The notes: generated from the sequence alone by a model not told the origin. A stretch of 64,000 nt of DNA from Megamerina dolium (GCA_963854835.1 OY978525.1:50875429-50939428); one strand, 5' to 3'. Counted from the first letter of the stretch, positions 11,873-22,518 are shown. Translations and numbers: made by a program.

Positions 11873-12099
11873 CTTTATCTAAAGATAAAGTTAATCGAAC
11901 CACAGTCGCGGTATTATTATTTTTTTCTTTGAAAAAATTTGTTAACAAAAAAAACCAAATAAAAACACTCGATTAAAAATAAGAAATACGAAAAAAACCG
12001 TACAAACTTGAGTAGCCTTACAAGAAAATCTTACCAAATTATCCTTGTGGAAAATTAAAAAAAAGACAAAATTAAAAAAAAACACTAAAAATCAAAACA

Positions 12100-13006
12100 A
12101 TGCAAAGCCAAAAGCTACATCAGATTCAGTTGGTCATTCAACAAGAAGAAGAACTTATTTACAACCTCTGGCGACAAAAGCAGGAGCAACAAATGCAACA
12201 AGAACAACAAGCTCAAATGTTGTAAAATCTTCAACTTAATAATCTGGGAATGTCCCCAAAAGATGTGGAAAACCAATTCAGGGCGATCCAGCCCCTAACA
12301 GATTCAACATACTTGACGTCGTTCATCAAGTCAGTGGAGCAGGTGATACAGCTATGTGACAGCAACGAGCAATTGAAATCTTTCGGCCTCAACATAATAA
12401 TAAATGAAAAAATAAAAATAGAACCAGCGAAGACGATACAGGACCTCAGCAATAACCCAGATCGAGTTAAAGATGAAACTGAAGCAACAATTCCGCCCAA
12501 GGACAACCTTTGCACATATATAAAACGTATGTAGGGCAGTTCAAGTGAGTAATCTTAGAGAATTGTTCGAATATTTTGAAAAAGCAAAATATGAGTTGAA
12601 GGTATTGTATGAATTAGGGGATGGTATGTCCACCCTATATCAGCCAATAAGTGTTAATAGAGACTTGGTGGACATACTCATCGAAAAATTAGATTATACG
12701 GTTAGAGCGCACATTGGTGATGATATGAGACTAGATGATATCATCCGCTTATTCACAAAGCTAAATCTATTGGACAACGTAAGAGCGACAGATTACAATC
12801 ATAGAAAGCCAAGGCAAGATAGACAAAATAGAGAGAGGAACTATAACAATATTTACAAACAAAACAATGAACACCCTAATACGAATAGACAAAACTACTA
12901 CAATTATAACAACAACACATCAAAAGCTAACAAAAACGAAAACACTAACAACCTAAGCTATCAGGGTAATCGTAACATCACTAACAACCAAAGCTATCAA
13001 GCTTGA
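12100..13006 (+). pseudogene. gypsy gag, frameshifted
   Basis: Two frames (about 12130-12534 and 12545-13006) together form a gag of the errantivirus type. A Gln-rich start (LWRQKQEQQMQQEQQAQ) leads into the core FRAIQPLTDSTYLTSFIKSV, then a DMRLDDIIRLFTKLN segment and an Asn/Arg/Tyr-rich basic tail ending at a stop at 13004. There is no CCHC knuckle, which is normal for this group. A stop at about 12532 and a frame change split it. The basic tail probably binds RNA. Confidence 0.75.
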
Positions 13007-13089
13007 ATAGACACTATTCAAGAACATAACAAGGACACAACCGAGGAAGTAAATTTTCTAACACCAACCTCAGAACAAAGTTACCAATA

Positions 13090-13330
13090 ATATCAATAAA
13101 AATCAATAAACAAATTTTGAAGTGCCTCATAGATACTGGATCTGATACCAGCATTATTAAGCCAACAGCACTTCGCGGTTTTCAGCCACAACCCCTAAAA
13201 AAAAACTACATTTTAGCACTATAAACGGTGTTAACGAAATAACACACCACATCATTACACCTATATCGGAGGAATTTGGAATAGAGGGAACAGTTTCTTG
13301 GAAAGTAACAGATTTTTCTAATAAAAAAAG
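13090..13330 (+). pseudogene. gypsy aspartic protease remnant
   Basis: The stretch around 13115-13165 translates to LKCLIDTGSDTSIIKPTALR, with the D-T-G catalytic triad of retroviral-type proteases. A frameshift follows near the A run at 13195-13205. The protease would cleave the Gag-Pol precursor. Confidence 0.7.
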
Positions 13331-13599
13331 GCTCAGATAAGTTCCGGCGACAGACATATCGAGATATTCGGAAATCGAATATTATTCGAAGATTCCTCAC
13401 AACCTTTTTTATATGAGGAAATATATAACTTAGAGGCAACGGAAAACAATATTAATTTAGACCATTTAAATAAAGAGGAAAAGGATAGAGCACAAGAATT
13501 ACTAATTGAGTTTGTTGATACCTTTTTCATAGAGGGCGATAAGCTAACGTCCACAGGTGGAATTAAACACGAAATTATAACAAAAACAGATAAACCATT

Positions 13600-14600
13600 G
13601 TACTCAAAAATATACGGATATCCGCAAATTCATGGAAAGGAAATAGAACGACAATTAAAGGAAATGTTAGATAACAATTATTCGACCAAGTAGCTCTCCA
13701 TACAATAGCCCGCTTTGGATCGTCCCCAAAAAAATTGATAATTCAGAAAAGCAAAAATGGCGTCTTATCGTGGACTATAGGCTTCTTAATGAAAACACCG
13801 TAGACGACAAGCTCCCAATCCCTAACCTGAATGACATTTTACACAAGTTAGGAAGAGCACAGTATTTCACGACGTTGGACCTTGCAAAGAGTTTCCACCA
13901 GATAGAAGTAAAGGAAGGACACAGGCCCAAGACCGTGTTTTCGTCACCGCTAGGGCATTATGAATTCGTAAGAATGCCCTTCGGCTTGAAGAATGCACCC
14001 TCTACCTTTCAACGATTAATGAATTCTGTACTAAAGGAACACATTAATAGAATTTGCGTCGTATATATGGACGACATATTTATACTGAGTACGTCCCTTG
14101 AGGAACATATAAACAGCATAAAATCTATTTTGACAACACTTAGACATGTACAATTACTCCACAAGCCAGACCCAAAAAAAAATAGAAATAATTCAAAATT
14201 TAAAACTTCCCAATACCCAAAAACAGATCAAGTCTTTCCTATGTATGACAGGATTCTACAGAAAATTTATTAAATATTACGCAAAAATAGCGAATCCAAT
14301 GATAAAATACCTTCAGAAAGAGGAAAAGGTAAACAAAAACGATCCGAATTATATTTATGCCTTCGAAAAATTAAAGGATATTGTGACCACAACACCAATC
14401 CTTAGATACCCCAATTTTGCACGTCGGTTCAAATTGATCACCGACTCAAGTAACTCCGCTCTGGGAGCAATTACCCAAGACGGACATCCGACTGCTTTTG
14501 CATCGCGGACACTGAATAAACACGAACGAAATTATTCAGCAGTTGAAAAAGAGTTACTTGCCATCGTATGGGCTGTCAAATATTTTTGACCATATATCTA
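13600..14600 (+). pseudogene. gypsy reverse transcriptase and RNase H, frameshifted
   Basis: The RT reads SPLWIVPKK, WRLIVDYRLLNENTV, FTTLDLAKSFHQIEV (motif A Asp) and PFGLKNAPSTFQRLMN. The active-site box VVYMDDIFI lies at about 14065-14090. A frameshift at the A run near 14174-14182 moves the thumb into the next frame (KSFLCMTGFYRKFI). RNase H shows LITDSSNSALGAI and ERNYSAVEKELLAIVWAVKYF, then a TGA at 14587 inside the domain. The protein would copy element RNA into DNA, but this copy cannot make it in one piece. Confidence 0.88.
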
Positions 14601-14849
14601 TGGCCGAGAATTCGACCAGAGTGACCATTAACCACTTAAGTGCCTCCAGAAAAAATTTTCAGGAAAAGATATAAACCTTAGATTGCAAAGATGGTTACTA
14701 CAATTGGGAGAATACAATGCTAAGATAAACTATATAAAAGGGAAAGATAATACATATATATGTATATACATAAAACATACAATCCGCTTTCCATTAATAG
14801 AAATAGCCGTACATTAGTATCTAAAATCCAAGAATTCATGGCAATCAAA

Positions 14850-15114
14850 GGAAAATAAAAAGTTTGTTTTCGATAACGAATTTAATAATGTAAACGTAAA
14901 AGAATTTCTAACACCGCAGAATGTTGAGTTTCATTTCACAAAACCTAATAGCCACACAGGAAACTCAGATGCCGAGAGACTAAATAACACTATCACAGAA
15001 AAAATCAGAACTTTAAACATAGAAAATAAAATTACAATTATTGAACAAATGAACAAAGCCATTTATTGGTACAATAACACACACCATTCCACAATAAAAT
15101 ACACACCCTTTGAC
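14850..15114 (+). pseudogene. gypsy integrase core, left part
   Basis: After a deletion of the integrase zinc domain (between about 14760 and 14850), the core reads FDNEFNNVNVKEFL and NSHTGNSDAERLNNTI (the Glu of the DDE triad region), then YWYNNTHHSTIKYTPFD. It stops exactly at the hAT-like insertion. The frame resumes at 19388 with the duplicated codons for FD. Confidence 0.8.
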
Positions 15115-15225
15115 CAGAGAACGTGGAATACCAGAGAAGTCCTAATTTGGCTTTTGAGCTTAATTCTGATTACAACTATCAGGTTCACTTAACAGAGTTG
15201 TAGAATACAGAGATTTTGAAGAGAG

Positions 15226-17375
15226 CAATCAGAGACTTCAGAAGTAATGAGATATCCCACTGTTAATAGATAGCGTGGTAACAGCAAATCTGGCGATGAA
15301 ACTTTGGCCACCTTTTCACACAAGGCCAAAAATGCTTTACACTGGAAACAGTTGAGAATGGGTATTTTCACACCTAAACCAACCGCAGCTTCACTCAATC
15401 ATTTTGAGTCGGCATGTCACATATATAAATACTTTCATATGCACCTATGTATGAATCCGACGATGAAGATTCAATATTGAAATTATATAGGATAATTCGA
15501 AATTATATTTATACAAGAATATGCGAAATTCAGCATATGTAATACTTTAGTTACTATTTTATTAGAAATTAATGAATATCAAAATTTTATTAAAAATATG
15601 TAGGTAATAAGAATTAATTAAATTATCATGGAACACGATTTTTCCTTAAAATTTAATTTGTTTACAATAATTAATTGTTATCAAAATGTTTAGCTATCAG
15701 GCGAATTTCAAAAAGAAAGCATCCCTTATTTGTCTACTACAAACAATCAACTCGATCATCTGTTCGATTTTAATTGTTCTCATTTTTTCGTTTTCTATAT
15801 ATTTTACTACGTCAAATATATATGCACATATGCGAAGCAGAATTATCTATTTTTCATTGATAAATACGCGAGATCGGCAACACAGCAATCATGCGATTGA
15901 ATTTTTGTTATTTTTCAAGATTTTGTCATTTTGCGCTTGCTCAGCAGTTAGCACATCAAATTGTTTCTTTTGTCGATTTCACTCTCATTGGTGCACATAA
16001 CACACATATACGCCTGCGTATTTGTTGTTGCTTTTGCTTTCGTTTCTTGAGGAAGAGAAAGAATCAGAAACTTTCTGATTTTCGATTTGGTCTTTGATAT
16101 ACAATACAAAAGCACACATGGGTAATAGGGAGGGTCAAATTTGTATAGCAAAAAACCGTGACATATCGCATAGCAAGAACTAAAACTAACATGGATTTTA
16201 AGTATTGTATATGTTTCCACAATACCATGGGTCTAAAATAATGTTGACCACGCGTATTAAAAAAAAAATATTTTTTCCATACAAAACATTAAAAAAAAAT
16301 TATTTTTGTATGGATAGACATACTAATTTCCGAAAATTCGGAGCATCAACATTAATTTTAGACCTATCGGTTGTCGTATAAATATACTTAAAATAATAGT
16401 AGTTTCCGCTTTTGCTTTACAATCGTGGCCACAAAATTAGGACCGCTCTAATGTATATGTGTAACAGAATGCACGAAATAAATGTTCGTTTGTGTTCTCA
16501 TTCTATATTTGTCATCATCGCGTATGCAGAAGCATGGACTCAATGATTTGTGATATGCAGAGGGTTTATATTCTAATGGTGCAACTAGCCACGAACGTAC
16601 CGCCCTTACCTACCGCCCGTACGTAAAAACAAAAATTTGTCAAAAGTTATGCCCGTAGCAGCGACGGAGAAATCGACTGTTCTTTCTTATATACATAATA
16701 ACAATGTTGCCATGTAACACTGTGCGTGCATGCTTTTAATCACACTTACCATTTTCATGATCAAATTTCATAATATATATGTTAGAAACTAAAAAAAAAA
16801 ATTAATATACGTGAAGTATATTTTAATAAATAACCAAACACGATGATAGTTTTGATCAATTAAAAAAAAAAACTAAACTTTTTTAGTTAATTTTTTATTC
16901 ATTTATAAAAGTCTAAGCTGGTAACCCTGTAAAGATATAGAGCGATCAGCTGACACGTTTTTACGTTAAAAATCTAAAGGCTGTTGATTCTCTCCTCTAC
17001 GAGCAACGTCTACGTCACCGTCATACGGTGGTGAGTTTTCGTTAACACGACGTTCCCATAAGATAGGTCGTGTCAGCTGACACGTTATACGTTTTTACGT
17101 CGGTGGCTAGTTGCAGCATAAATCTCATATATATTCGGAGGCTGATTGCCTCACTCATCCCTTTCTGCTATTTGCACATGAAACCAGCCGATTGGTCGCC
17201 CGTACTCGTATACGAACTATATAAACGAAACGAAAGCAAAAGCAAAAACAAATACGCAGGCGTAGATGTGTGTTGTGTGTACAAACGCGAGTGAAATCGA
17301 CGAAAGACGATCAATTTGATGTGTTGGCTGCTGAACAAGCGCAAAATGACAAAATCTTCAAAAATAGCAAACGCA
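15226..17375. mobile_element. Long inverted-repeat (foldback-like) element, copy 2
   Basis: From 15226 the sequence matches 4968 onward, including the ATCAGAGACTT start, through the left arm and centre up to about 16575. After the MITE, 17119-17375 continues the right arm as the inverse of 5660-5900. Copy 1 and copy 2 use partly different arm lengths, so neither boundary is exact. There is no coding capacity. The peptides visible in both strands are by-products of the palindromic arms. Confidence 0.65.
16577..17118. mobile_element. PIF/Harbinger-type MITE, 542 bp
   Basis: The ends are TGGTGCAACTAGCCAC on the left and, read inward from the right, TGCTGCAACTAGCCAC. TAA stands on both sides (16574-16576 and 17119-17121). 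Removing it restores the sequence seen in copy 1 near 5895. Inside, CAGCTGACACGTTTTTACG near 16948 is repeated near 17074 with small changes. There is no reading frame. A 3-bp TWA-type duplication is typical of PIF/Harbinger elements. Confidence 0.7.
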
Positions 17376-17830
17376 TGCCAATTGTTGTTGCGTGACTGAA
17401 CGATAGAATTTACATATGTGTTTTTGACAACAAAAATTAGCATGCGTGGCTGTCTATTCCTTTATGTGACGGCAGAGCAAAAGCAGAGAGAGCAGAGAAG
17501 GAATGAATTTACTATAAGGAGCAACAACAACGTGCTCGTTTTTTTTTTTCATTGTACTTTTCTGTTCCTTTACATTGAATATCAACACGTACTATTACTT
17601 GCTGATATTTCTGATTGCCTGATACACGGCATCGGGTGCTTCGATAAAACGATGCCATATGCATCTTTGTCAAAATTACTGAAATTTTATAAAATTTAAT
17701 ATTATAAAAATGGTAAATAATATTGTGAAACACCTCATATGTTATATAGGAAGTGCACATATTTATAAATATATGCATTTTGTGAATGGAGTATACCTAT
17801 AAGCACTCCATACGTATGTACATACATATA

Positions 17831-19135
17831 CTTAGTAGGGACATAAATACTGTTACAACATTAAACACACGCATTTGAATAGAAGAATTGAGCATACCAC
17901 ATAATTCTCATATGATTTATAAAATATAACCTTTAAAGCGTTAGTCTGTATAGGGAATTCTAAATTGTGTGAGTTTTCAACATGGAATGGTCAGATAATG
18001 AAAACCGTATCGCTGTTATAGCGCTTTTTAAGTGTGAAAAAGGTGATATTTTCAAAACGCTCCGTCCGCTCGGCATTAGTCGCATGTTCGTCTACCGGTG
18101 CATAAAACTGTTTGAGGAGACTGGGGATGTTAAAGACCGCGACCGGTCGGGCCGTCGCACAGTTCGAACGCCGCAAGTCATCAAAGCTGTCAAATCAAGA
18201 ATTCTGCGAAATCCGCTCCGAAAACAGAAAATCATGGCCCGGGAGATGAATGTTTCGCAAAAGTCCATGAGTCGAATTATTAAAAAAGACTTGGGACTTG
18301 GGGCTTTCAAACGCCGTACCGGACATTTGTTGACTGCAGCTTTGAAAAAAAATAGGGTGGTAAAATGCAAACGTCTTTTGGTGAAGCATGCTGATAACTT
18401 GCACAGAAAAATCTTGTTTACCGATGAAAAAATTTTTACCGTGCAGGAAAAATTTAATAAACAAAATGATAGGGTGTATGCACGGTCATCTAAGGAAGCA
18501 TCTGAACTGATTCCACGGGTCGAAAAAGGTCATCACCCAGCTTCAGTCATGGTTTGGTGGGGTGTCTCTTATGATGGGATAACTGACTTGCATTTTTGCG
18601 AACAAGGGGTCAAAACATCGGCCAAAGTTTACCAAGAAACCGTTTTGGAAGCTGTTGTAAGACCACTTAACCATTCCATGTTCCAAAACCAATCATGGAC
18701 TTTCCAGCAAGACTCTGTGGCGGCCCATAAGGCTAAAACGACCCAAATCTGGCTCCAAAACAATTTACCAGCATTCATTTCCTCTGAAGAGTGGCCCTCT
18801 GGCAGTCCGGATTTGAACCCGCTGGATTACAAATTGTGGACAGTTTTAGAGGACATGGTTTGCCACAAAAGATACCCCAACATTGATTCTCTTAAGACAG
18901 CTTTGATTCGTGCTGTGGCCAATTTCCCAATGGAGGAGGTGCGTGCGGCTATTGATGATTGGCCAGTCCGACTTAAGGCGTGCGTGAAAGCCAAAGGCGG
19001 GCATTTCGAATGAATACTGCTTTTTTGTATACAATATATATCAATAAATATGTAAAAAAAATTGGTCCAAAAATATTCATTATTTTTAATTTTATAGCAT
19101 AAAATGTGTGTAACAGTATTTATGTCCCTACTAAG
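17831..19135 (+). mobile_element. maT (DD37D) Tc1/mariner-superfamily transposon, complete
   Basis: Perfect 27-bp inverted ends begin CTTAGTAGGGACATAAATAC, with TA on each side (17829-17830 and 19136-19137). The 1305-bp element carries one uninterrupted transposase frame, 151 bp from the left end and 122 bp from the right. It is inserted in the right arm of the hAT-like element. It looks the youngest of the nested layers. Confidence 0.88.
17982..19013 (+). CDS. maT-type transposase, 343 aa, intact
   Basis: The transposase cuts the element out at its inverted ends and inserts it at TA. The N-terminus (residues 1-115) has two helix-turn-helix-like units: GDIFKTLRPLGISRMFVYRC and KIMAREMNVSQKSMSRIIKK. 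A basic link RSGRRTVRTPQVIKAVKSR lies between them. The catalytic part has the first Asp in LFTDEKIF, the second in FQQDSVAAH and the third in SPDLNPLDY. Counting from the second Asp, 37 residues precede the final Asp, giving DD37D, the maT signature; mariner has DD34D and Tc1 DD34E. The length of 343 codons is normal. There is no stop or frameshift. AATAAA occurs about 30 bp after the stop codon. The ATG at 17982 opens the conserved N-terminus. This is the best candidate for a functional gene in the window. Confidence 0.9.
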   Translation: MEWSDNENRIAVIALFKCEKGDIFKTLRPLGISRMFVYRCIKLFEETGDVKDRDRSGRRTVRTPQVIKAVKSRILRNPLRKQKIMAREMNVSQKSMSRIIKKDLGLGAFKRRTGHLLTAALKKNRVVKCKRLLVKHADNLHRKILFTDEKIFTVQEKFNKQNDRVYARSSKEASELIPRVEKGHHPASVMVWWGVSYDGITDLHFCEQGVKTSAKVYQETVLEAVVRPLNHSMFQNQSWTFQQDSVAAHKAKTTQIWLQNNLPAFISSEEWPSGSPDLNPLDYKLWTVLEDMVCHKRYPNIDSLKTALIRAVANFPMEEVRAAIDDWPVRLKACVKAKGGHFE

Positions 19136-19387
19136 TATATTGAACATTAGTAAAAATTCTTTATAATAAATTCTATATATAAAATTCATTCATAAAACTA
19201 TTTACTATTATGTGATTTTATTTCAATATATGTTAATTTGCTATGTTAATTTACAGAATTTTTCTCCTGGCATTGTTCTCTTCAATATCTCTGTGTTCTA
19301 CAACTCTGTTAAGTGACCCTGATATTTGCAATCAGAAATAAGCTCAAAAGCCAAATTAGGACTTCTCTGGTATTCCACGTTCTCTGC

Positions 19388-19570
19388 TTTGACGCTCAAA
19401 ATAATAGAGTAAAACATGACACAATATACGAACACCTAAAGAAACAAAAAGAGAACACCGTAAGAATAGCAAATGGAGATAGAGAAAAAAACACCGAACT
19501 TAGAAGAAAGGGATATATTAAAAATTACAAATCTGTCAGACATAAAGAAACTCCAAAATTTGTACACTAA
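19388..19570 (+). pseudogene. gypsy integrase C-terminus, resumed after insertion
   Basis: The frame begins FDAQNNRVKHDTIYEHLKKQ and continues with a Lys/Arg-rich tail (NTELRRKGYIKNYKSV). It is the direct continuation of the integrase that stops at 15114, and the target repeat encodes the shared FD residues. It ends at a stop at 19568-19570. Confidence 0.75.
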
Positions 19571-19599
19571 CCAATAGAAAATATCCATAGCAGTAACAT

Positions 19600-20566
19600 C
19601 AAACGACCTCTTAAATACGAATCAATTCCAGGTCCCGCAAGCAATCATCCTACTACTGATAATGTACCTTACCATGTCCAAGTAATACCGGTACATAACA
19701 AGCAAGGGTTTGTGTCGATCATAACAGCCGAAGAGGAGGTAGCCAACAACACCAACATCGTACTTCATGTCATAAATCCATTCGAAGTAGAAATAATCAT
19801 CAACGCGATTGAGCAAAATATTAACCTATTAAACCTAAATGACAGAACGTCAATAAAAATCGAAATACAAAATATTAGAACAAAATTGAAAACCCTAATA
19901 CCATCAAAACACAGACAGAAAACAGGCCTTTTAAATGTGGTGGGATCAGCCGAAAAATGGTTGGTCGGAGTAATGGATAAGGAGGACAGACAGGACATAG
20001 TAGGTCACTTGCAAGCTGTAGAAACAAACACACCCAACTCTATTGAAAACCTTAGCAAACAAATAACTATTAACGACTACTTCAACAGAACAATTACAAT
20101 GCTTAGACAAAGAATAATTAACGACCGAACGAAAATACAGTCCTTACTCAACACAATCAGCAGAGGAGATTACGAAGTGGTAAAAAGACTAATTTACTTT
20201 GAACTAGTACAGACATTGCAACATCTCAAAGACAAAATAGAAAGAATTCAAGATAGTATAGCATCCGCCAAGTTCAATTTAGTGCACACATCAATTCTAA
20301 CCGCGGAAGAAATAGAAAAATTCAACATAGACTTTTCAAAAATAAAATGGCTAAATATAGGAGTAATGGAGTTCAAGAAAAACCTCCTAGTAATAGCAAT
20401 AAAGGTCCCAACGGATTTTGTCATCGCTAAAATTCGCTTAATATACCCAATCTCTAATGTGAACGACTACCGTATAGATGACTGTCTACGCCAGGAAATT
20501 ATGTCACGCGCATTGTCTGTTGTCACCTTTATAGAAGACGAAGGCAACTCTGACTTGATCAGTCAG
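19600..20566 (+). pseudogene. errantivirus env-like (baculovirus F-like) frame, N-terminal part
   Basis: This frame, from about 19600, resembles the Env of gypsy-type errantiviruses, a membrane fusion glycoprotein related to baculovirus F. After an ectodomain start (NHPTTDNVPYHV) it has a possible cleavage region near 19910 that lacks the usual basic R-x-K-R site. A hydrophobic GLLNVVGS run and a helical heptad region (residues around LSKQITINDYFNRTITML) follow. It continues to about 20566, where coding similarity stops at inserted sequence. The membrane anchor lies separately at 21500-21967. The loss of the cleavage site, the insertion and downstream frame breaks make this non-functional. 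Confidence 0.72.
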
Positions 20567-20574
20567 CAGTCGGT

Positions 20575-21359
20575 TCGTCTGTTCTTCTTTTTTTTTCACT
20601 CTTGTATTTTTCTCCACACGAACAGTGCGCGTATTTTTTTCTTGCCTTAATAATTTTTATGTATCGAGTGTTTTGTACTCTACAAACTTAATAAGTATTA
20701 ATATATATTCTTAATACTTTCCATTCTGGAAATATTATAATTCGCTTTGATAATAAATTGTGTATATCACTTATACATAATTCGTTTAATAATAATATAC
20801 AACGTTTATATATATCCCGAGGTTTATTTTGTACGAAATAAAATACAACAAAAAAACAATTCGTTTGTGATTTTCGTGCTTTTCTCCTTCATTTTAATAC
20901 GGAATTTCTTCCGCTAACGAAAATGATTAAATTCATTAAAATTTGATTAAAACATATATTTTGAACAATGGTATTGGCCACCAACGGCTTTACAATTTGG
21001 AAGTTGATGGAAAGTGTGCTAATGCGAATACAACAACTACCACAAGTATCAGCAGCACCACCATCTCACCAACCATAACAATAACAACAACAGTTAATAA
21101 AGCGAACCAATGGAAGAAGATCAACAGTAACAGCGGCAACAACAGCAGGATTTGCCATCAATTATATACAGCAATAGTTTGCAAGTGGCAAAGGAGATGC
21201 TGAGAAATGACACATCCAGCAAACATTAACAATCCCGAAAACACCGGATTTCGGATCATAGTGAAGCCAAGTAGATTTCTATTTTTATTATTTATTACTC
21301 TTTCTTATCTAAGAGCGATTAATTGGAAATAACTTCAATTTTTGTTAGAAATCAAGAAA
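20575..21359. mobile_element. Unidentified ~0.79-kb insertion in env
   Basis: The 8 bases CAGTCGGT occur at both edges (20567-20574 and 21360-21367), and env-like sequence resumes beyond. The insert has a pyrimidine-rich start, an AT-rich middle, and an A/C-rich part with CAACAACTACCAC-type repeats (21020-21160). The last resembles the leader or gag start of LTR elements. No inverted ends are visible. It may be part of an LTR plus leader. The repeat could be chance. Confidence 0.4.
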
Positions 21360-21367
21360 CAGTCGGT

Positions 21368-21967
21368 AACTAAAATCTCAGCGGTGCAACTCAACCAAGG
21401 TATGAGCCCACCGGCATCTGTCTCACGTACACATTTACCAAGCCGAATATATCACAGAAATAGGTAATAAAATATTTAGTCTTCTAAGATATACAACACT
21501 TAAGGAATTAAAACTAAGCAATAATTGTATTATAAGAAAAACATGTAATTTGAAGTTCGATAATAACACAAAAATCTAACAAATTAACGAAGAAACTATC
21601 ATAATACAAAAAACCGAAGATCTCGAGATTAGCTATGAAAATACAACCGAGAAACTTACTGCAAATTACATAATATTATTTTCCAACAACACAATAAAAG
21701 TTAGAAATGAAATCTTCACAAACAGAAACACCGTATTTAGACAAACAATAGTCGAAAAAAAGAAAAATAATAATATAACATTCCAACATAAAATCGAATT
21801 TAATGACATTATATTTAAACAATTTGACAATATAACAGAAATAGAAGAACTTAAATTCCACAAAAATATCTCATATACCATTACCACAACAACAGTAGTA
21901 GTTGTAATGCTATGTCTGGTAGTAATGTATATCTTTGTCAAGAAAAATTCAAACAAAAGAGAGAAGG
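21368..21967 (+). pseudogene. errantivirus env-like frame, C-terminal part with membrane anchor
   Basis: Translation in one frame from about 21440 gives IYQAEYITEIGNKIFSLLRY, then a stretch with Cys and Asn-rich glycosylation-like sites, interrupted by a stop near 21578. It ends in a hydrophobic segment (TTTTVVVVMLCLVVMYIF) and a short basic tail (VKKNSNKREK) that runs into the 3' LTR. This is the typical anchor end of an errantivirus Env. Confidence 0.65.
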
Positions 21968-22320
21968 AGTTACATACCCTGTAAACAAAACCGATATTGT
22001 TAACACAAGCAATCAACGAACTTAGAATGATGCAACGTAATGAAAAAGACCAACGTACTTTGTTGACATATACAATAAACATTGCACCATTCTAATATGG
22101 TTGACAGAAAAAAAAAAAACAATATATAAACATTGCAACATTGCAAAAGCCTTATGCTTAGTAATCAAATAAGTAACTGAACAACGAGGTCTTCTATAGC
22201 GATAAGAATCAAATTGTATTTTTTAGCCTCAACCAAAAAGGTTGGAGTTTATCGGAAACAATAAAAATAAAAGTATAAAAAAAGCTCAAGTTTTTTGCCT
22301 TTTTCTATACTTACATAAGT
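21968..22320 (+). repeat. gypsy-like 3' LTR
   Basis: It starts AGTTACATACCCTGTAAAC and ends ACTTACATAAGT, followed by CGCG. It is 353 bp, 80 bp shorter than the 5' LTR but otherwise closely alike. Confidence 0.85.
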
Positions 22321-22518
22321 CGCGCACTGGCATGTATAATTAGAAGAAGAATAACAAAAGATATTGCACTTTGATAGAAAATAAATAAAAAGCAATAGCA
22401 AAGAGAGAGAGTGAGAGAGTGTGTAAGAAAGTATCTGCAATAAAAAAGAAGAGAGTAGTAGGAAAAAAATGTGAATACAACACACCAGCAGCGCTGCGCA
22501 TTAACTCTGGCGTAGACA
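22321..22518 (-). repeat. BEL-type LTR (family beginning TGTCTACG), proximal piece
   Basis: Read on the minus strand it begins TGTCTACGCCAGAGTTA at 22518. It contains a pyrimidine-rich section (CTCTCTCACTCTCTCTC) and TATTGCACTT-like words, and ends at the gypsy insertion. The same start and the same words occur at 48030 (plus strand) and 60431 (minus strand). Confidence 0.6.

Larger units (their letters stand above)
15115..19387. mobile_element. hAT-like element with long inverted ends, non-autonomous, 4273 bp
   Basis: Both ends carry the same inverted sequence beginning CAGAGAACGTGGAATACC, with matches extending about 115 bp inward (to the AGAGATATTGAAGAGA region). CTTTGAC flanks each side perfectly (15108-15114 and 19388-19394). 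CAGAGAAC is the form of hobo/Hermes-type hAT ends. That superfamily normally makes 8-bp duplications, so the 7-bp repeat is either an 8-bp site with one change or a variant. Removing the element rejoins gypsy integrase. I see no hAT transposase. The interior holds a copy of the long inverted-repeat element, a PIF-type MITE and a maT transposon. Confidence 0.75.
11424..22320 (+). mobile_element. gypsy/errantivirus-like element with nested insertions
   Basis: The element has a 5' LTR (11424-11856), a primer-binding site, degraded gag, protease, RT/RNase H and integrase pieces, an env-like frame and a 3' LTR (21968-22320). CGCG flanks both ends (11420-11423 and 22321-22324), the 4-bp target duplication expected for this group. 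Without the 4273-bp hAT-like insertion at 15115-19387, and a possible further insertion in env, its span is about 5.8-6.6 kb. It carries many frameshifts and stops, so it is an inactive endogenous copy. Confidence 0.85.

Noticed and set aside
13157..13554. Minus-strand frames over the gypsy protease-RT region
   Set aside because: Shadows of the plus-strand pol. No domain match.
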